The notes below the pieces were generated by a model, which saw only the letters and a program-made list of their open reading frames with translations, did not search any database and was not told where the DNA came from. This document shows positions 54,903 through 63,673 of a stretch of 64,000 nt of DNA, in pieces; position 1 is the stretch's first letter, and every line of letters begins with the position of its first letter. This stretch comes from Paracoccus laeviglucosivorans. Lineage in GTDB: Bacteria > Pseudomonadota > Alphaproteobacteria > Rhodobacterales > Rhodobacteraceae. The position numbers and the translations under genes were made by a program. The DNA lies in contig NZ_FXTK01000005.1 of assembly GCF_900182695.1 (NCBI RefSeq), positions 124,001-188,000 of the forward strand. Reading direction: 5' to 3'.

Positions 54903-57900
54903 ATGGCTTTGCGCTTTCCGCTGTCGGTTTTGGCCTGATCCAGACCGAATTGCTGTTCAAGCTCGGCGATATAGGCGTCGGTTCTGGCCTGCCTGTCGGG
55001 GCGCTCGCCGATCATTCCTGCCGCCTTGCGCTGCATGGCGCGGATTTCGTCCAGCTGCTGGGCGTTGAAATTCGAGATGGTGACGCTGGATTGATGCCTG
55101 CGGTGATAGTTTTTCGACAGGGAGGAATAGGCCACCGAGCCCTGCGCCAGCAGGTTCAGGTAAACCGCCCAGTCGCCCGCGAAACGCAGCCCCTCGATTT
55201 CGGCCTTATGTTCGGCAAAGACCTGGCGCAGCGCATCGGCACGCATCACCACCGCCGAAGCGTTCAGGATGGTGTTCTTCAGGAAAAGCGCCTGCTCAAT
55301 TTCCACCTTGCCCGAGGCGATGTAATTGCTGTCCCATTTCCCCGGCGCGATGGGGTTGGTGTAATAGCGATAATCGGCGGCCAACGGATTGCCCTCGCCG
55401 TCGATCTGCGCGGATTCGGTGTAAGAAAGGACCACATCCGGGTCTTCGAAACCGCGCATGGCGGTGGACAGGAAATCCGGCGCGGCAAGATCGTCGGCCT
55501 CGGCGATCCAGATATAATCGCCCCGCGCCAAGTCCAGCCCCTTTTGCCATTGGCGGAAGACATTGCCGGAATTCACCGTGTTCGGGACAAAGCGGATTGG
55601 GGCGGGGCTGTTTGCCGCCAGTTCCGCGATGATCTCGGGGCTGCGATCGGTCGAGCAATCGTCCAGCACGATGATTTCAAGGATCGGCATATCCTGTGCC
55701 GCGACGCTTTCGATCCGGTCGCGGATATAGGCTTCGTAATTATAGCTGGGAACGATGACCGAAATGCGCGGCACCGGCTTGCCCGCCAGCTTCAGCAGGT
55801 CAAAGGCATAGTCGGTAAAGCCGGTTTCCTCGGCGATCGCCTTGGCGGCGCGGGCGGTCATCTCGGCCCGGCCAGCGGGGCGGTCCAGCAGGCGGGCGAC
55901 GGCTTCGGCCATGGCTTCGGGATCCTCGGCCTCGACCGCCAGCGCAAGGCCGCGTTCGGCCATATCCTCGGAACCCGTGACGCCTGCGAACATGATCACG
56001 GGCAGGTCCGATGCCATCGCCTCAAGCACGACCGAGGGGTAGGGGTCTTCGCGAGAGGTCAGCAGGAACACGTCCGCCGCCGCATAGAAAGGCGCGGGAT
56101 CGGTCTGACGACCGGGGAAATGCACCGCATCGCGCAGGCCAAGGCTATCGGCCAGCTTCTGCACTTCGGGCAGGAAATCGCGTTCGGCATGGCCGATCCA
56201 AATCGCTTCGGCAGGCACGCCCTTGGCGCGCAGCGCCGCCAGCGCACGGACGAACAGGTCCACCCCCTTGCGATGGTCGATATAGCCCGAACCCATCAGC
56301 AAGGGCACATCTGCGCCGATGCCGTATTCCTGACGCAGGCCATCGCGCAGGCTGGGATCGTGCGGGGCGGGACGCAGATACATACCCTGCGGACGCAGCA
56401 CGGCGTTTTCGACCTTGTGCCCCAGCGCCTCTTCAAAATGTTCGCGCACGATGCGGGCGGGGAAGACCACCGGCACATCCGCCGCAGCCAGATCGCCGAT
56501 CTGCCGCGCCAGATCCATCTGCGCATAGACCGAGCGCATCTCATGGACCAGCGATAGCACGCCATAGCCCGCCTCGCGCAGCAGGGGCACGGCGCTGCCG
56601 GAAACTGTGGTGTTGCAGATCGCCGCCTCGCCATGTTCGTTGCGCAGGCCGCGCAGCAGGCGCAGCGCCTCGTCCCGGCGGGTCACGGGGTCGGGCAGTT
56701 CGATAAGTTCGGCGACTTCGGCGTAATCCTTGACCAAGGGGCCGCCTTCCAGCAGCACGATCTTGACCGTCAGTCCGGCCTGCCGATAGGCGCGGGCAAG
56801 GTTCAGAAGCAGGAATTGCGCACCATGCGGATGGGCGTCATGGCCGACCAGCGTGACGTGGCGCGGGCGGGCATGGGGGTCCAGCGCATCGCGCGTGGTT
56901 TCCAGCCAAGCATAGCCAAAGCGGGTATCCGGCTCCAGATGCGCGCCTTCGGCCCATTCGTTCCATGCGTTGCAGAAGATGATGCGTTCGTCCGGCGTCG
57001 GCGCGTCCAGCATGGTGCGGGTGACGGCGTTGCCCAGCCAGCGCGAATATTCCTCGGGCGTGCTGTTGAGAAAGATCGCCCCGCCCTTTTTCCGGCGCGC
57101 GGTATTGTCCCATGCCGGGCAGACCGAGCGGATCAGCCGGTAATCGGGCTGCGGATAATCGCGCGAGCGATCCACATAGGAATTCCAGTCATAGACGATG
57201 CCGGTGAATTCCGGGTCCAGATCCTTGATCTGGTCGGTCAGCACCGTGGGCGAGGCGTTGTTGGGCGGAAATTCGATCGCCGCATCGAAGCCGTAGTCGC
57301 GCGGGTCTTCGGATTCAAAGGATTGGGTATAGGCCAGATAAATCTCGCCAATGCCGTTTTCGCGGCACCAGACGCGCCAGCGTTCGGCGGTGGCCTGCGG
57401 ATCGGGCAGCAGGCGCGGGCGATAGACCATGACCAAGGGCTTGCCGTCGATGCGGATATAGCGCGCATCGCGCAGATAAGGCGCGAGATCTGCGATAAAG
57501 GCAAGATCGTCCTCGGGTGAATGGTTCTGGCCGATCAGCACCTCGCTGTCCTTGCCGTCCCAGCGCCGGGTCCAGTTTTCATTCGCCCAGCAGGCGCAGA
57601 AAGGAAAATCCAGCGTCTCGGGATTGGCCAGCCATTGCTGCATCGGCTTTTCCATCAGCCGCTTGCCGTCGAACCAATACCAGTAGAAGCAAAAGCCGCC
57701 GATGCCGTAAAGCTTGGCCAGCTCGATCTGTTTTTGCTGAGCTTGAATGTCGGTCAGGTCGTAATAGCCGATGTCCAGCGGCTCATGCGGCTGGTGATGG
57801 CCGGGGAACATGGGCTTGGCGGGCCGCACATTCGTCCATTCGGTAAAGCCCGCGCCCCACCACGCATCGTTTTCCGGGAAGGTGTGGAATTGCGGCAGAT

Positions 57901-59731
57901 AGAATGTGATCAGCCGCGCCTTGGGATCGGTCAGATTGGTCTGCACGCGGCGCGGCACGAAATGGTCGGCGGTATCGACTGTGACCCATTCGCCCGAAGC
58001 CTTTGCCGCGGGCGAGGCATCCGCCGCATCGAACCGGCTGCGCGACTTGGGTGCGGCGGGCTTTTCGAAGCGGGTGATCTGAAGGCTTTGCCATTGCTGG
58101 TAAAGCGCCGTCGTGCCGAATAGCTTGCGCCCGAAATCAGAGCCGAAAATGCGGTTCTTCCACGCGATCCGCTTGCTGGTCGAAATGGGCATCCGCCGCC
58201 ATGCCGCCAGCGCCACACCACCTGCCAGCAGGCGCAGACCGCGCTGCAGCTTGCGAACGCCCCGGCCCAGTTTGCGCACCGGCGCGGTCATGCGCCACGA
58301 GCGGCTGTCATAGGTGGCGCGCAGCATTCTGGTCAGGTTTTCGATCTCGGCCAGGCGATCCTTGACGCCTTGGGCGTAATGACCGGCTTCGACGCGCTTT
58401 TCCTCATAGGCGCGGCGGCTTTCGGTCAGTTCCGTTTCCTGGGCGGTCAGGGCTGCGGTCAGGGAATGCGCCTGCGTTTCCAGATCGGACATCTGCTGTC
58501 CCATCTGCCGCGCCTGCATTTCGGTCCTTGCCAGTGCCGCTTCCGCAATTTGGCGTTGGCTTTGGCTGTCGTTCAGTGCGGCGCGCTGCGTTTGCAGATC
58601 GTGGCGCACCTGTTCCAGCGTCTGGCGCGCGGCGTCCAGTTGCCGCTGCCTTTCGCCCAGCTGCGTGCGCATGTCGCTGATATAAAGTTCGTTTTTCTTG
58701 TTCAGCTCGGACACGACATCATGAAGCTGCCAGATGCCTTTCAGGTTATGCTCCAACTCGGCATTCTTGCGGGCCAGTGTCTCGGCTTCGGTCTTGCGGG
58801 TTTCCGCATCGGCCGTCGCGCAGGCCAGCGCCTTGCGGGCATCCTGATGAAAGGGCAGCGTCAGTTCGACCAATTCCTCGAACTGCGCGCGCACGGCGTC
58901 AAGCTGGGCCAGCGCCTCGGGGTCTTGCGGGTCGCGGATCAGGCGGTCGCAGGCGGCGGTGACACGCAGCGCCAGACCGCGCGTATAGGCGGTTTCGGCC
59001 AGATCCTTTTCGGTCCAGCGGTTGTGACGCGCATCGCCCACAATGGCCTGCGCGACCAGCGGCGCGATTTCGTCCAGATCATGCGGCCATTCGATGCCCA
59101 GATCGTCCGCCATGCGACGAAACTGCGCGCGCCAATCCCCGAACAGGCTGTCATAGGACACGAAGCTGCGTTTCAGCCCTCGGCTGGCCTGTTCGGCATC
59201 GAGGAAATGGCGCAGCCACAGCAGCACGCCTTCGCGCAGCGTCATGCCATCGCGCGTGGCCAGTGAGCTTGCGACCTCCAGCGGGTTGCGAAACGGGATG
59301 ACGGCCAAGGGTGCGATCCCTTCGGCCTCAAGCGCGCGCAGCAAGGGCGGCAGCATGCGGCAAGTGCGCGGTTCCTTGACCACGCTCAGCGGGGCGTCTC
59401 CCAGCTCGGCCGCGATAAAGCCACGCAGGTCCGAGATGTAATGCGCCAACAGATCGCTGGGTGCCTTGGCCAGATCTATCCGGGACCAGTCATCCCACGA
59501 ACTGCCCAGATCCCGCAAAAGCTGTTCGTTGCGGTCGTTCAGCACCACCGGTTCGAAATGGCCGTATTCGTTATCCTTGGTCGCGCCGATCAGACGCTTG
59601 GGCAGCGCCGCGCCTGCAATCCCCAAAAGCTGGGCCAGCACACTTGTTCCCGAACGGTGCATCCCCAGCACAAGCAGGCATTGGCGGGTGGATGCAGTCT
59701 TTTTCGGGGTCTTGGAACGCTTGCTGGACAA
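54899..59731 (-). CDS. Multidomain surface-glycan enzyme: sulfotransferase, coiled coil, WbsX-like, GT4 and GT2 domains
   Basis: A 1610-residue protein with five modules. About 17-290: sulfotransferase-like with P-loop LVLGMHRSGTSVLAQLL. About 310-470: coiled coil rich in Glu/Gln/Arg. About 600-945: WbsX-like (Glyco_tran_WbsX) domain, ITFYLPQFHTFPENDAWWG and CNAWNEWAEGAHLEPD. About 955-1290: GT4 glycosyltransferase (MGSGYIDHRKGVDLF, LTSREDPYPSVVLEAMA). About 1320-1560: GT2 glycosyltransferase (ISVIVPSYNYEAYIRDRI, LDDCSTDRS, IAEADD). Start is TTG 59731 with GAGAG upstream. No signal peptide or membrane helix is obvious; a hydrophobic patch (about 490-505) is marginal. It probably builds and sulfates a cell-surface glycan. 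The donor sugars cannot be read from sequence. Confidence 0.85.
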   Translation of the reverse strand: MSSKRSKTPKKTASTRQCLLVLGMHRSGTSVLAQLLGIAGAALPKRLIGATKDNEYGHFEPVVLNDRNEQLLRDLGSSWDDWSRIDLAKAPSDLLAHYISDLRGFIAAELGDAPLSVVKEPRTCRMLPPLLRALEAEGIAPLAVIPFRNPLEVASSLATRDGMTLREGVLLWLRHFLDAEQASRGLKRSFVSYDSLFGDWRAQFRRMADDLGIEWPHDLDEIAPLVAQAIVGDARHNRWTEKDLAETAYTRGLALRVTAACDRLIRDPQDPEALAQLDAVRAQFEELVELTLPFHQDARKALACATADAETRKTEAETLARKNAELEHNLKGIWQLHDVVSELNKKNELYISDMRTQLGERQRQLDAARQTLEQVRHDLQTQRAALNDSQSQRQIAEAALARTEMQARQMGQQMSDLETQAHSLTAALTAQETELTESRRAYEEKRVEAGHYAQGVKDRLAEIENLTRMLRATYDSRSWRMTAPVRKLGRGVRKLQRGLRLLAGGVALAAWRRMPISTSKRIAWKNRIFGSDFGRKLFGTTALYQQWQSLQITRFEKPAAPKSRSRFDAADASPAAKASGEWVTVDTADHFVPRRVQTNLTDPKARLITFYLPQFHTFPENDAWWGAGFTEWTNVRPAKPMFPGHHQPHEPLDIGYYDLTDIQAQQKQIELAKLYGIGGFCFYWYWFDGKRLMEKPMQQWLANPETLDFPFCACWANENWTRRWDGKDSEVLIGQNHSPEDDLAFIADLAPYLRDARYIRIDGKPLVMVYRPRLLPDPQATAERWRVWCRENGIGEIYLAYTQSFESEDPRDYGFDAAIEFPPNNASPTVLTDQIKDLDPEFTGIVYDWNSYVDRSRDYPQPDYRLIRSVCPAWDNTARRKKGGAIFLNSTPEEYSRWLGNAVTRTMLDAPTPDERIIFCNAWNEWAEGAHLEPDTRFGYAWLETTRDALDPHARPRHVTLVGHDAHPHGAQFLLLNLARAYRQAGLTVKIVLLEGGPLVKDYAEVAELIELPDPVTRRDEALRLLRGLRNEHGEAAICNTTVSGSAVPLLREAGYGVLSLVHEMRSVYAQMDLARQIGDLAAADVPVVFPARIVREHFEEALGHKVENAVLRPQGMYLRPAPHDPSLRDGLRQEYGIGADVPLLMGSGYIDHRKGVDLFVRALAALRAKGVPAEAIWIGHAERDFLPEVQKLADSLGLRDAVHFPGRQTDPAPFYAAADVFLLTSREDPYPSVVLEAMASDLPVIMFAGVTGSEDMAERGLALAVEAEDPEAMAEAVARLLDRPAGRAEMTARAAKAIAEETGFTDYAFDLLKLAGKPVPRISVIVPSYNYEAYIRDRIESVAAQDMPILEIIVLDDCSTDRSPEIIAELAANSPAPIRFVPNTVNSGNVFRQWQKGLDLARGDYIWIAEADDLAAPDFLSTAMRGFEDPDVVLSYTESAQIDGEGNPLAADYRYYTNPIAPGKWDSNYIASGKVEIEQALFLKNTILNASAVVMRADALRQVFAEHKAEIEGLRFAGDWAVYLNLLAQGSVAYSSLSKNYHRRHQSSVTISNFNAQQLDEIRAMQRKAAGMIGERPDRQARTDAYIAELEQQFGLDQAKTDSGKRKAI

Positions 59732-59824
59732 GTTGTATCTCTCGAAGGAATTTCAGCGCAGCTTGGCGACAGTCCCTGCGCGATGGGCAAGGATGTCTGG
59801 CTTGGCGGCAATGGTCTGACGAAA

Positions 59825-59852
59825 GGCCCGCGCGGCAAAACGCCGGCGGGCC
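59825..59852 (-). terminator. Terminator after ssb
   Basis: On the minus strand, a stem of GGCCCGC / GCGGGCC extended by CGGC / GCCG with one bulged G, and a 5-nt loop, followed by TTT. It is 12 bp after the ssb stop and should insulate ssb from the glycan operon downstream. Confidence 0.75.
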
Positions 59853-59864
59853 GATTTCATTCGA

Positions 59865-60410
59865 TCAGAACGGGATCTCGTCATCGAAATCCGGGCGTCC
59901 GCCACCCGAGGACTGACCGCCCCCAGAAGCGCCGCCACGCCCGCCGCCATAGCCGCCACCGCCCGAGGACGAGCCGCCACCGCCATATTCGCCACCGCCG
60001 TAGCCGCCGCCACCATAACCGCCGTCATCATCGCGACCGCCGCCGCCACCCGAACCGCCACGCCCGTCAAGCATGGTCAATTCGCTGCGAAAGGGGCGCA
60101 GCGCCACTTCGGTCGAATAGCGGTCGTTGCCTTGCTGGTCCTGCCATTTGCGGGTTTCCAGCTGGCCTTCGACATAGACCTTGCTGCCCTTTTTCAGGAA
60201 CTGCTCGGCCACGCGCACCAGCGGTTCGGAATAGATGGCGATGGTGTGCCACTCCGTGCGCTCGCGGCGTTCGCCCGAATTGCGGTCCTTCCACGTCTCC
60301 GAGGTGGCGATGCGCAGGTTCGCGACCTTTCCGCCGTTCTGGAAGCTGCGGATTTCGGGGTCTTGACCCAGATTGCCGATCAGGATCACCTTGTTCACGC
60401 TGCCTGCCAT
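59865..60410 (-). CDS. ssb: Single-stranded DNA-binding protein
   Basis: Coats single-stranded DNA during replication and repair. It is 181 residues: an OB fold (about 1-115; [36 protein letters not shown]), a Gly-rich flexible linker (about 118-170) and the acidic C-terminal tip DFDDEIPF that recruits partner proteins. The AAGGA ribosome-binding site is 7 nt upstream of ATG. It is a single gene, divergent from a lytic transglycosylase, and no LexA box is seen in its 197-bp upstream region. Confidence 0.97.
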   Translation of the reverse strand: MAGSVNKVILIGNLGQDPEIRSFQNGGKVANLRIATSETWKDRNSGERRERTEWHTIAIYSEPLVRVAEQFLKKGSKVYVEGQLETRKWQDQQGNDRYSTEVALRPFRSELTMLDGRGGSGGGGGRDDDGGYGGGGYGGGEYGGGGSSSGGGGYGGGRGGASGGGQSSGGGRPDFDDEIPF

Positions 60411-60541
60411 GCGTTGGTCCTTTTTAGTCGTGCATGTATTGTCGGGTTTGATCTAACGCCTTGGGGCATGGCGCGGCAAGGGGCTTGGTCTGGGCGGAAA
60501 CCCGCCGATTTTTCGGGCATTGCCGTGTTCCTCCAAACGAC

Positions 60542-60572
60542 TTGCAGCGTTCCCGTGGCTTTGCGCTATAGT
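60542..60572 (+). promoter_or_regulatory. Putative promoter of the transglycosylase gene with nested palindromes
   Basis: TTGCAG (60542-60547) and TATAGT (60567-60572) with a long 19-bp spacer. The -10 box is embedded in GCGCTATAGTGC (10 of 12 palindromic), itself inside TTTGCG/CGCAAA arms (60560-60565 and 60577-60582), as if a repressor site overlaps it. Confidence 0.45.
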
Positions 60573-60607
60573 GCAACGCAAAAAATATGCGGCATGAGGG
60601 ACGAGAG

Positions 60608-61252
60608 ATGCTTTCACATGAACGCGCGGGGCTGCGCCGTTTCGGTCGCGCTGCCCTTGTCCTGACGCTGGGCCTTGGCCTTGCGGCCCCTGCCTTTGCC
60701 GATGGCCTGCGCATCCAGAAAGGCGGCAAGTCGCGGATCGCCCAGTTCGAGCGTCAGACCCGCCTGATGGATTCGCGCCTGTCGGGCCAGTATGAAAAAT
60801 CGGTGCGCCTGAAACCCGGCAGCGCCAGTTCCAAAAGCGTGGTGATACTGGATCTGCCCGGCAATATTCCGGCCTATCAGGGCAGCCGCCGCAGCCAGTA
60901 TCTGCCCCATGCCCGCGCGATGGCGCGCAAACATGGCATCCCCGAAGACCTGTTCCTGCGCCTTGTGCAGCAGGAATCGGGCTGGAACCCCTCGGCCCGG
61001 TCGCACAAGGGCGCGCGGGGACTGGCGCAGCTTATGCCCGGCACGGCGGCCAAGCTGGGCGTCGATCCCAACGATCCGGTGCAGAACCTGGAAGGCGGCG
61101 CGCGCTATCTGAAGATGATGTATAACACCTTCGGAAGCTGGCGGCTGGCACTGGCCGCCTATAATGCCGGTCCGGGCGCGGTGCAGAAATATGGCGGCGT
61201 GCCGCCTTTCCGCGAGACCAAGAACTACGTCCGCATCATCCACGGAAGCTAA
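60608..61252 (+). CDS. Lytic transglycosylase (SLT domain)
   Basis: Cuts the glycan strands of peptidoglycan in the periplasm. It is 214 residues: a signal peptide to about residue 31 (ending PAFA), then an SLT domain with catalytic E123 ([19 protein letters not shown]), LAQLMPGTA and [26 protein letters not shown]. No LysM or other wall-binding domain is seen, and no lipobox, so it should be soluble. ATG 60608 has AGGGA 7 nt upstream; the longer frame is disfavoured. It is a single gene ended by a terminator. Confidence 0.93.
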   Translation: MLSHERAGLRRFGRAALVLTLGLGLAAPAFADGLRIQKGGKSRIAQFERQTRLMDSRLSGQYEKSVRLKPGSASSKSVVILDLPGNIPAYQGSRRSQYLPHARAMARKHGIPEDLFLRLVQQESGWNPSARSHKGARGLAQLMPGTAAKLGVDPNDPVQNLEGGARYLKMMYNTFGSWRLALAAYNAGPGAVQKYGGVPPFRETKNYVRIIHGS

Positions 61253-61256
61253 GAAA

Positions 61257-61280
61257 AAGGGGCCGCAATCGCGGCCCTTT
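61257..61280. terminator. Bidirectional terminator between the transglycosylase and lipoprotein genes
   Basis: GGGCCGC / GCGGCCC (7 bp plus A-T and G-T extensions) around an AATC loop. On the plus strand the 3' side is TTT; on the minus strand it is followed by five T residues, so it works best for the lipoprotein transcript. Confidence 0.8.
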
Positions 61281-61283
61281 CCA

Positions 61284-61856
61284 TCAGAAGGTCGAAGGGA
61301 TCACACGGGTATACTTGGTCCCCGCGATTGACGCACCAGCCATCAGCCCCGATTGGCCAAATATCATCGCAACGACCGGCTGTTGGGCGGAAATCGTGTC
61401 TGTCCCCAATGCCAACCCGCGCGAGGGCAGGGCGTAATAGGCATCCGCCTCGGCGACCCAGCCGGGGGCGCGGCGGAAATCGGCAAGTGCCGCATCGGTC
61501 TGGAAGATCAGCACATGCGCGTATTGCTGCGCGCCTATCTGAAAGCCGACGCTGGCCTGCGCCGCCGAATAGTAATCCACCGTCACATCGTTGATGCGCA
61601 GCGCACCCTGACCGTAAGCCCCGCCAAAGCCAAAGCCCGCCTCGGTCATCAGGGGCATGTAAAGCACGCCCTTGGCCGATTGCACCATGCCCGCCACGCC
61701 CGGATACATCTGCAACAGATAGTTGCGCGTGGCATCGACACGCGCATCCAGACGCGACGATGCGTTCTGCCCGACCGCATTGGTGCAGGCGGCAAGACCC
61801 GCCACAGCGCCCGCCAGCAGCAGGCTGCGACGGCTTATCACCTTGATATCGTTCAT
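61284..61856 (-). CDS. Ysc84/YLPC-type lipoprotein (lipid-binding SYLF-like domain)
   Basis: A 190-residue lipoprotein. The signal peptide contains paired basic residues (ISRRSLLLAGAVAGLAAC), with C24 as the lipidated cysteine in LAAC. The mature part resembles bacterial Ysc84-like (SYLF) domains: YPGVAGMVQSAKGVLYMPLMTEAGFGFGGAYGQGALR, then DYYSAAQASVGFQIGAQQYAHVLIF. The family binds lipids in eukaryotes; in bacteria its role is unclear. The RR pair suggests possible Tat export but is not diagnostic. I start it at ATG 61856; a TTG three codons earlier has a better ribosome-binding distance and remains possible. Confidence 0.85.
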   Translation of the reverse strand: MNDIKVISRRSLLLAGAVAGLAACTNAVGQNASSRLDARVDATRNYLLQMYPGVAGMVQSAKGVLYMPLMTEAGFGFGGAYGQGALRINDVTVDYYSAAQASVGFQIGAQQYAHVLIFQTDAALADFRRAPGWVAEADAYYALPSRGLALGTDTISAQQPVVAMIFGQSGLMAGASIAGTKYTRVIPSTF

Positions 61857-61925
61857 ATTCGCCAAGTGCCTCTTTGCGGCGGTTGGCCCGCTCGTTAAGC
61901 CGGGATCATAGGCGGAAATACCGGA

Positions 61926-62921
61926 TCATGCCAGCTTTTCGGCCACTTGCGGGGCGTAATAGGTCAGGATGCCGTCGCAGCCCGCCCGGCGGAATGACAG
62001 CAGGCTTTCCATGACCACATCGCGCGACAGCCAGCCATTGCGGATCGCGCCCTCCATCATCGCGTATTCGCCGCTGACCTGATAGGCATAGGTCGGCGCG
62101 GCAAACTGGTCTTTGACCATGCGGCAGATGTCCAGATAGGGCATACCGGGTTTCACCATGACCATATCCGCGCCCTCGGCCAGATCGCGGGCGACGCAGC
62201 GCATCGCCTCGTCGCGGTTGGCAGGGTTCATCTGATAGGTCTTCTTGTCGCCCACCAGCCGCCCCGAGGCGCCCACCGCATCGCGGAACGGGCCGTAAAA
62301 GCCGGATGCGTATTTCGCGGCATAGGACAGGATCGCCACGTCCTTGTGCCCCTCGGCCTCCAGCAGCGCCCGCAGCGCGCCGATGCGCCCGTCCATCATG
62401 TCCGAGGGGCCAAGGATGTCCGCCCCGGCTTGCGCCTGCACCAAGGCCATGCGGGCCAGCGCCTCGACGGTTTCGTCGTTCAGGATCACGCCGTCGCGGA
62501 CGATTCCGTCATGGCCGTTGGCGTTATAGGGGTCCAGCGCGATGTCGGTCATCACGGCCAGATCGGGGGCGACTTCCTTGATCGCGCGGATGGCGCGGTT
62601 GCCGATATTGTCGGGATCCCATGCACGTTCGCAGGTCTCGGTCTTCTGGTCGGGGTCGGAATGCGGGAAAATGCAGACCGCCGGGATGTTCAGCCGCATC
62701 GCCGTTTCCGCCGCGCGCTTGGCGCCGTCCAGCGTCAGGCGTTCCACGCCGGGCATCGAGGAAATCTCGCCTGCGCCGCCCTCGATCTCGGTGACGAAAA
62801 TCGGCCAGATCAGGTTCGCGGGGGTCAGGTTCACCTCGGTCGTCAGGGCACGCAGGGCGGGGGTGCGGCGCAGGCGGCGCAGGCGGGTCGCGGGAAAGGG
62901 GGCGATGATCGGGTTCTGCAT
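61926..62921 (-). CDS. hemB: Delta-aminolevulinic acid dehydratase (porphobilinogen synthase)
   Basis: Condenses two aminolevulinate molecules to porphobilinogen for heme, chlorophyll and B12 synthesis. It is 331 residues with Schiff-base lysines K203 (YAAKYASGF) and K257 (MVKPGMPYLD). The usual catalytic zinc cysteines are absent: residues about 125-139 read TDIALDPYNANGHDG instead. This is the metal-independent or magnesium-assisted type described for Rhodobacter relatives. ATG 62921 follows AAAGG; the longer frame is an artefact. It is a single gene on the minus strand, convergent with nothing close. Confidence 0.96.
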   Translation of the reverse strand: MQNPIIAPFPATRLRRLRRTPALRALTTEVNLTPANLIWPIFVTEIEGGAGEISSMPGVERLTLDGAKRAAETAMRLNIPAVCIFPHSDPDQKTETCERAWDPDNIGNRAIRAIKEVAPDLAVMTDIALDPYNANGHDGIVRDGVILNDETVEALARMALVQAQAGADILGPSDMMDGRIGALRALLEAEGHKDVAILSYAAKYASGFYGPFRDAVGASGRLVGDKKTYQMNPANRDEAMRCVARDLAEGADMVMVKPGMPYLDICRMVKDQFAAPTYAYQVSGEYAMMEGAIRNGWLSRDVVMESLLSFRRAGCDGILTYYAPQVAEKLA

Positions 62922-63073
62922 GGCATGGGCCTTTCTTCGGGTGTTGCCCGGAAATTGCACCTTGCGTTGCAAGGGCGCAACCCCTGCAAGCCGCCCGTGC
63001 CGGATCAAGGTTTTCCTTTGCGCGCGCCGGGGTTAGGGTCCGCTTTGCCGCCATTTGCACGGATAGGGACAAC

Positions 63074-63631
63074 TTGACGCAGGGCATCCTGACCATTCTT
63101 GACAGCCGTTCGTTCAGCTCGATCTGGTTCTGGCTGCTGCTGACGCTGTCATGGACCCTTGCCGGGCGGCGTATCGCGGGCGTGCCCAGCGATGTGCTGG
63201 GCGCGGTGCGCAAGCCCAAGGGGCCGGACGATCCCGCGTCGCTGATGCTGCTGGACTGGCTGTCGCTGACCTTGCCGCGCCGACAACTTGGCCGGGCCGA
63301 GGCGGTGGGGCTGATGGGCATGGCGACATTCGTCCTGACCGCGCTGTTCATCCTGGGCTTTTTCTACGGGCTAGAGATGGCGCAGGCGCTGGTCCTGCTG
63401 ATGCTGCCGTTCGGGCTGCTGTTTGCAGCGGAAATGCGCTTGTCGCACCGGCTGGCCGGCATCGTCGATGCGGCGGAAAGCGGGGCGCTGACAGTCAATG
63501 ACGCGGCGGCCAAGGCGGCGAAACTGATGCGACGCCAGCGCGTTGCGATCAATGTGGGATCGCTTGTGGCGGTCGCGGTGACGGCATGGCGCGGCGCGAT
63601 CTGGATCGTGACGCATCCCTTTGGATTTTGA
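63074..63631 (+). CDS. Small membrane protein (possible SufBCD-associated family)
   Basis: A 185-residue protein with about four membrane helices, starting at TTG 63074 (AGGGA 4 nt upstream). N-terminal ILTILDSRSFSSIWFWLLLTLSWTLAGRRIAGVP resembles proteins annotated in Rhodobacterales as a component of the SufBCD complex, but that label has little experimental support and no suf gene is nearby. The C-terminal half has an amphipathic stretch (AAKAAKLMRRQRVAINVG) between two helices. It lies between hemB and mfd. I treat the function as unknown. Confidence 0.72.
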   Translation: MTQGILTILDSRSFSSIWFWLLLTLSWTLAGRRIAGVPSDVLGAVRKPKGPDDPASLMLLDWLSLTLPRRQLGRAEAVGLMGMATFVLTALFILGFFYGLEMAQALVLLMLPFGLLFAAEMRLSHRLAGIVDAAESGALTVNDAAAKAAKLMRRQRVAINVGSLVAVAVTAWRGAIWIVTHPFGF

Positions 63632-63638
63632 ACGCGGC

Positions 63639-63666
63639 TTGACTCCGTCCGCGCTGGGTTTACCTG
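63639..63666 (+). promoter_or_regulatory. Putative leaderless promoter of mfd
   Basis: TTGACT (63639-63644) and TACCTG (63661-63666) are 16 bp apart, and the -10 box ends 7 bp before the ATG, so the mRNA should begin at the start codon. No ribosome-binding site is visible upstream of the ATG, which supports a leaderless message. Confidence 0.5.
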
Positions 63667-63673
63667 AACTGGC

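Noticed and set aside
54875-56557. A 560-codon open frame opposite the multidomain glycan enzyme
   Set aside because: A shadow frame: it is rich in His/Arg/Gln and has no recognisable domain, while the minus strand reads through clear GT motifs.
60411-60607. LexA box before ssb
   Set aside because: Two GTTC words occur but are separated by 18 bp rather than 7, so they do not form the alphaproteobacterial LexA site.
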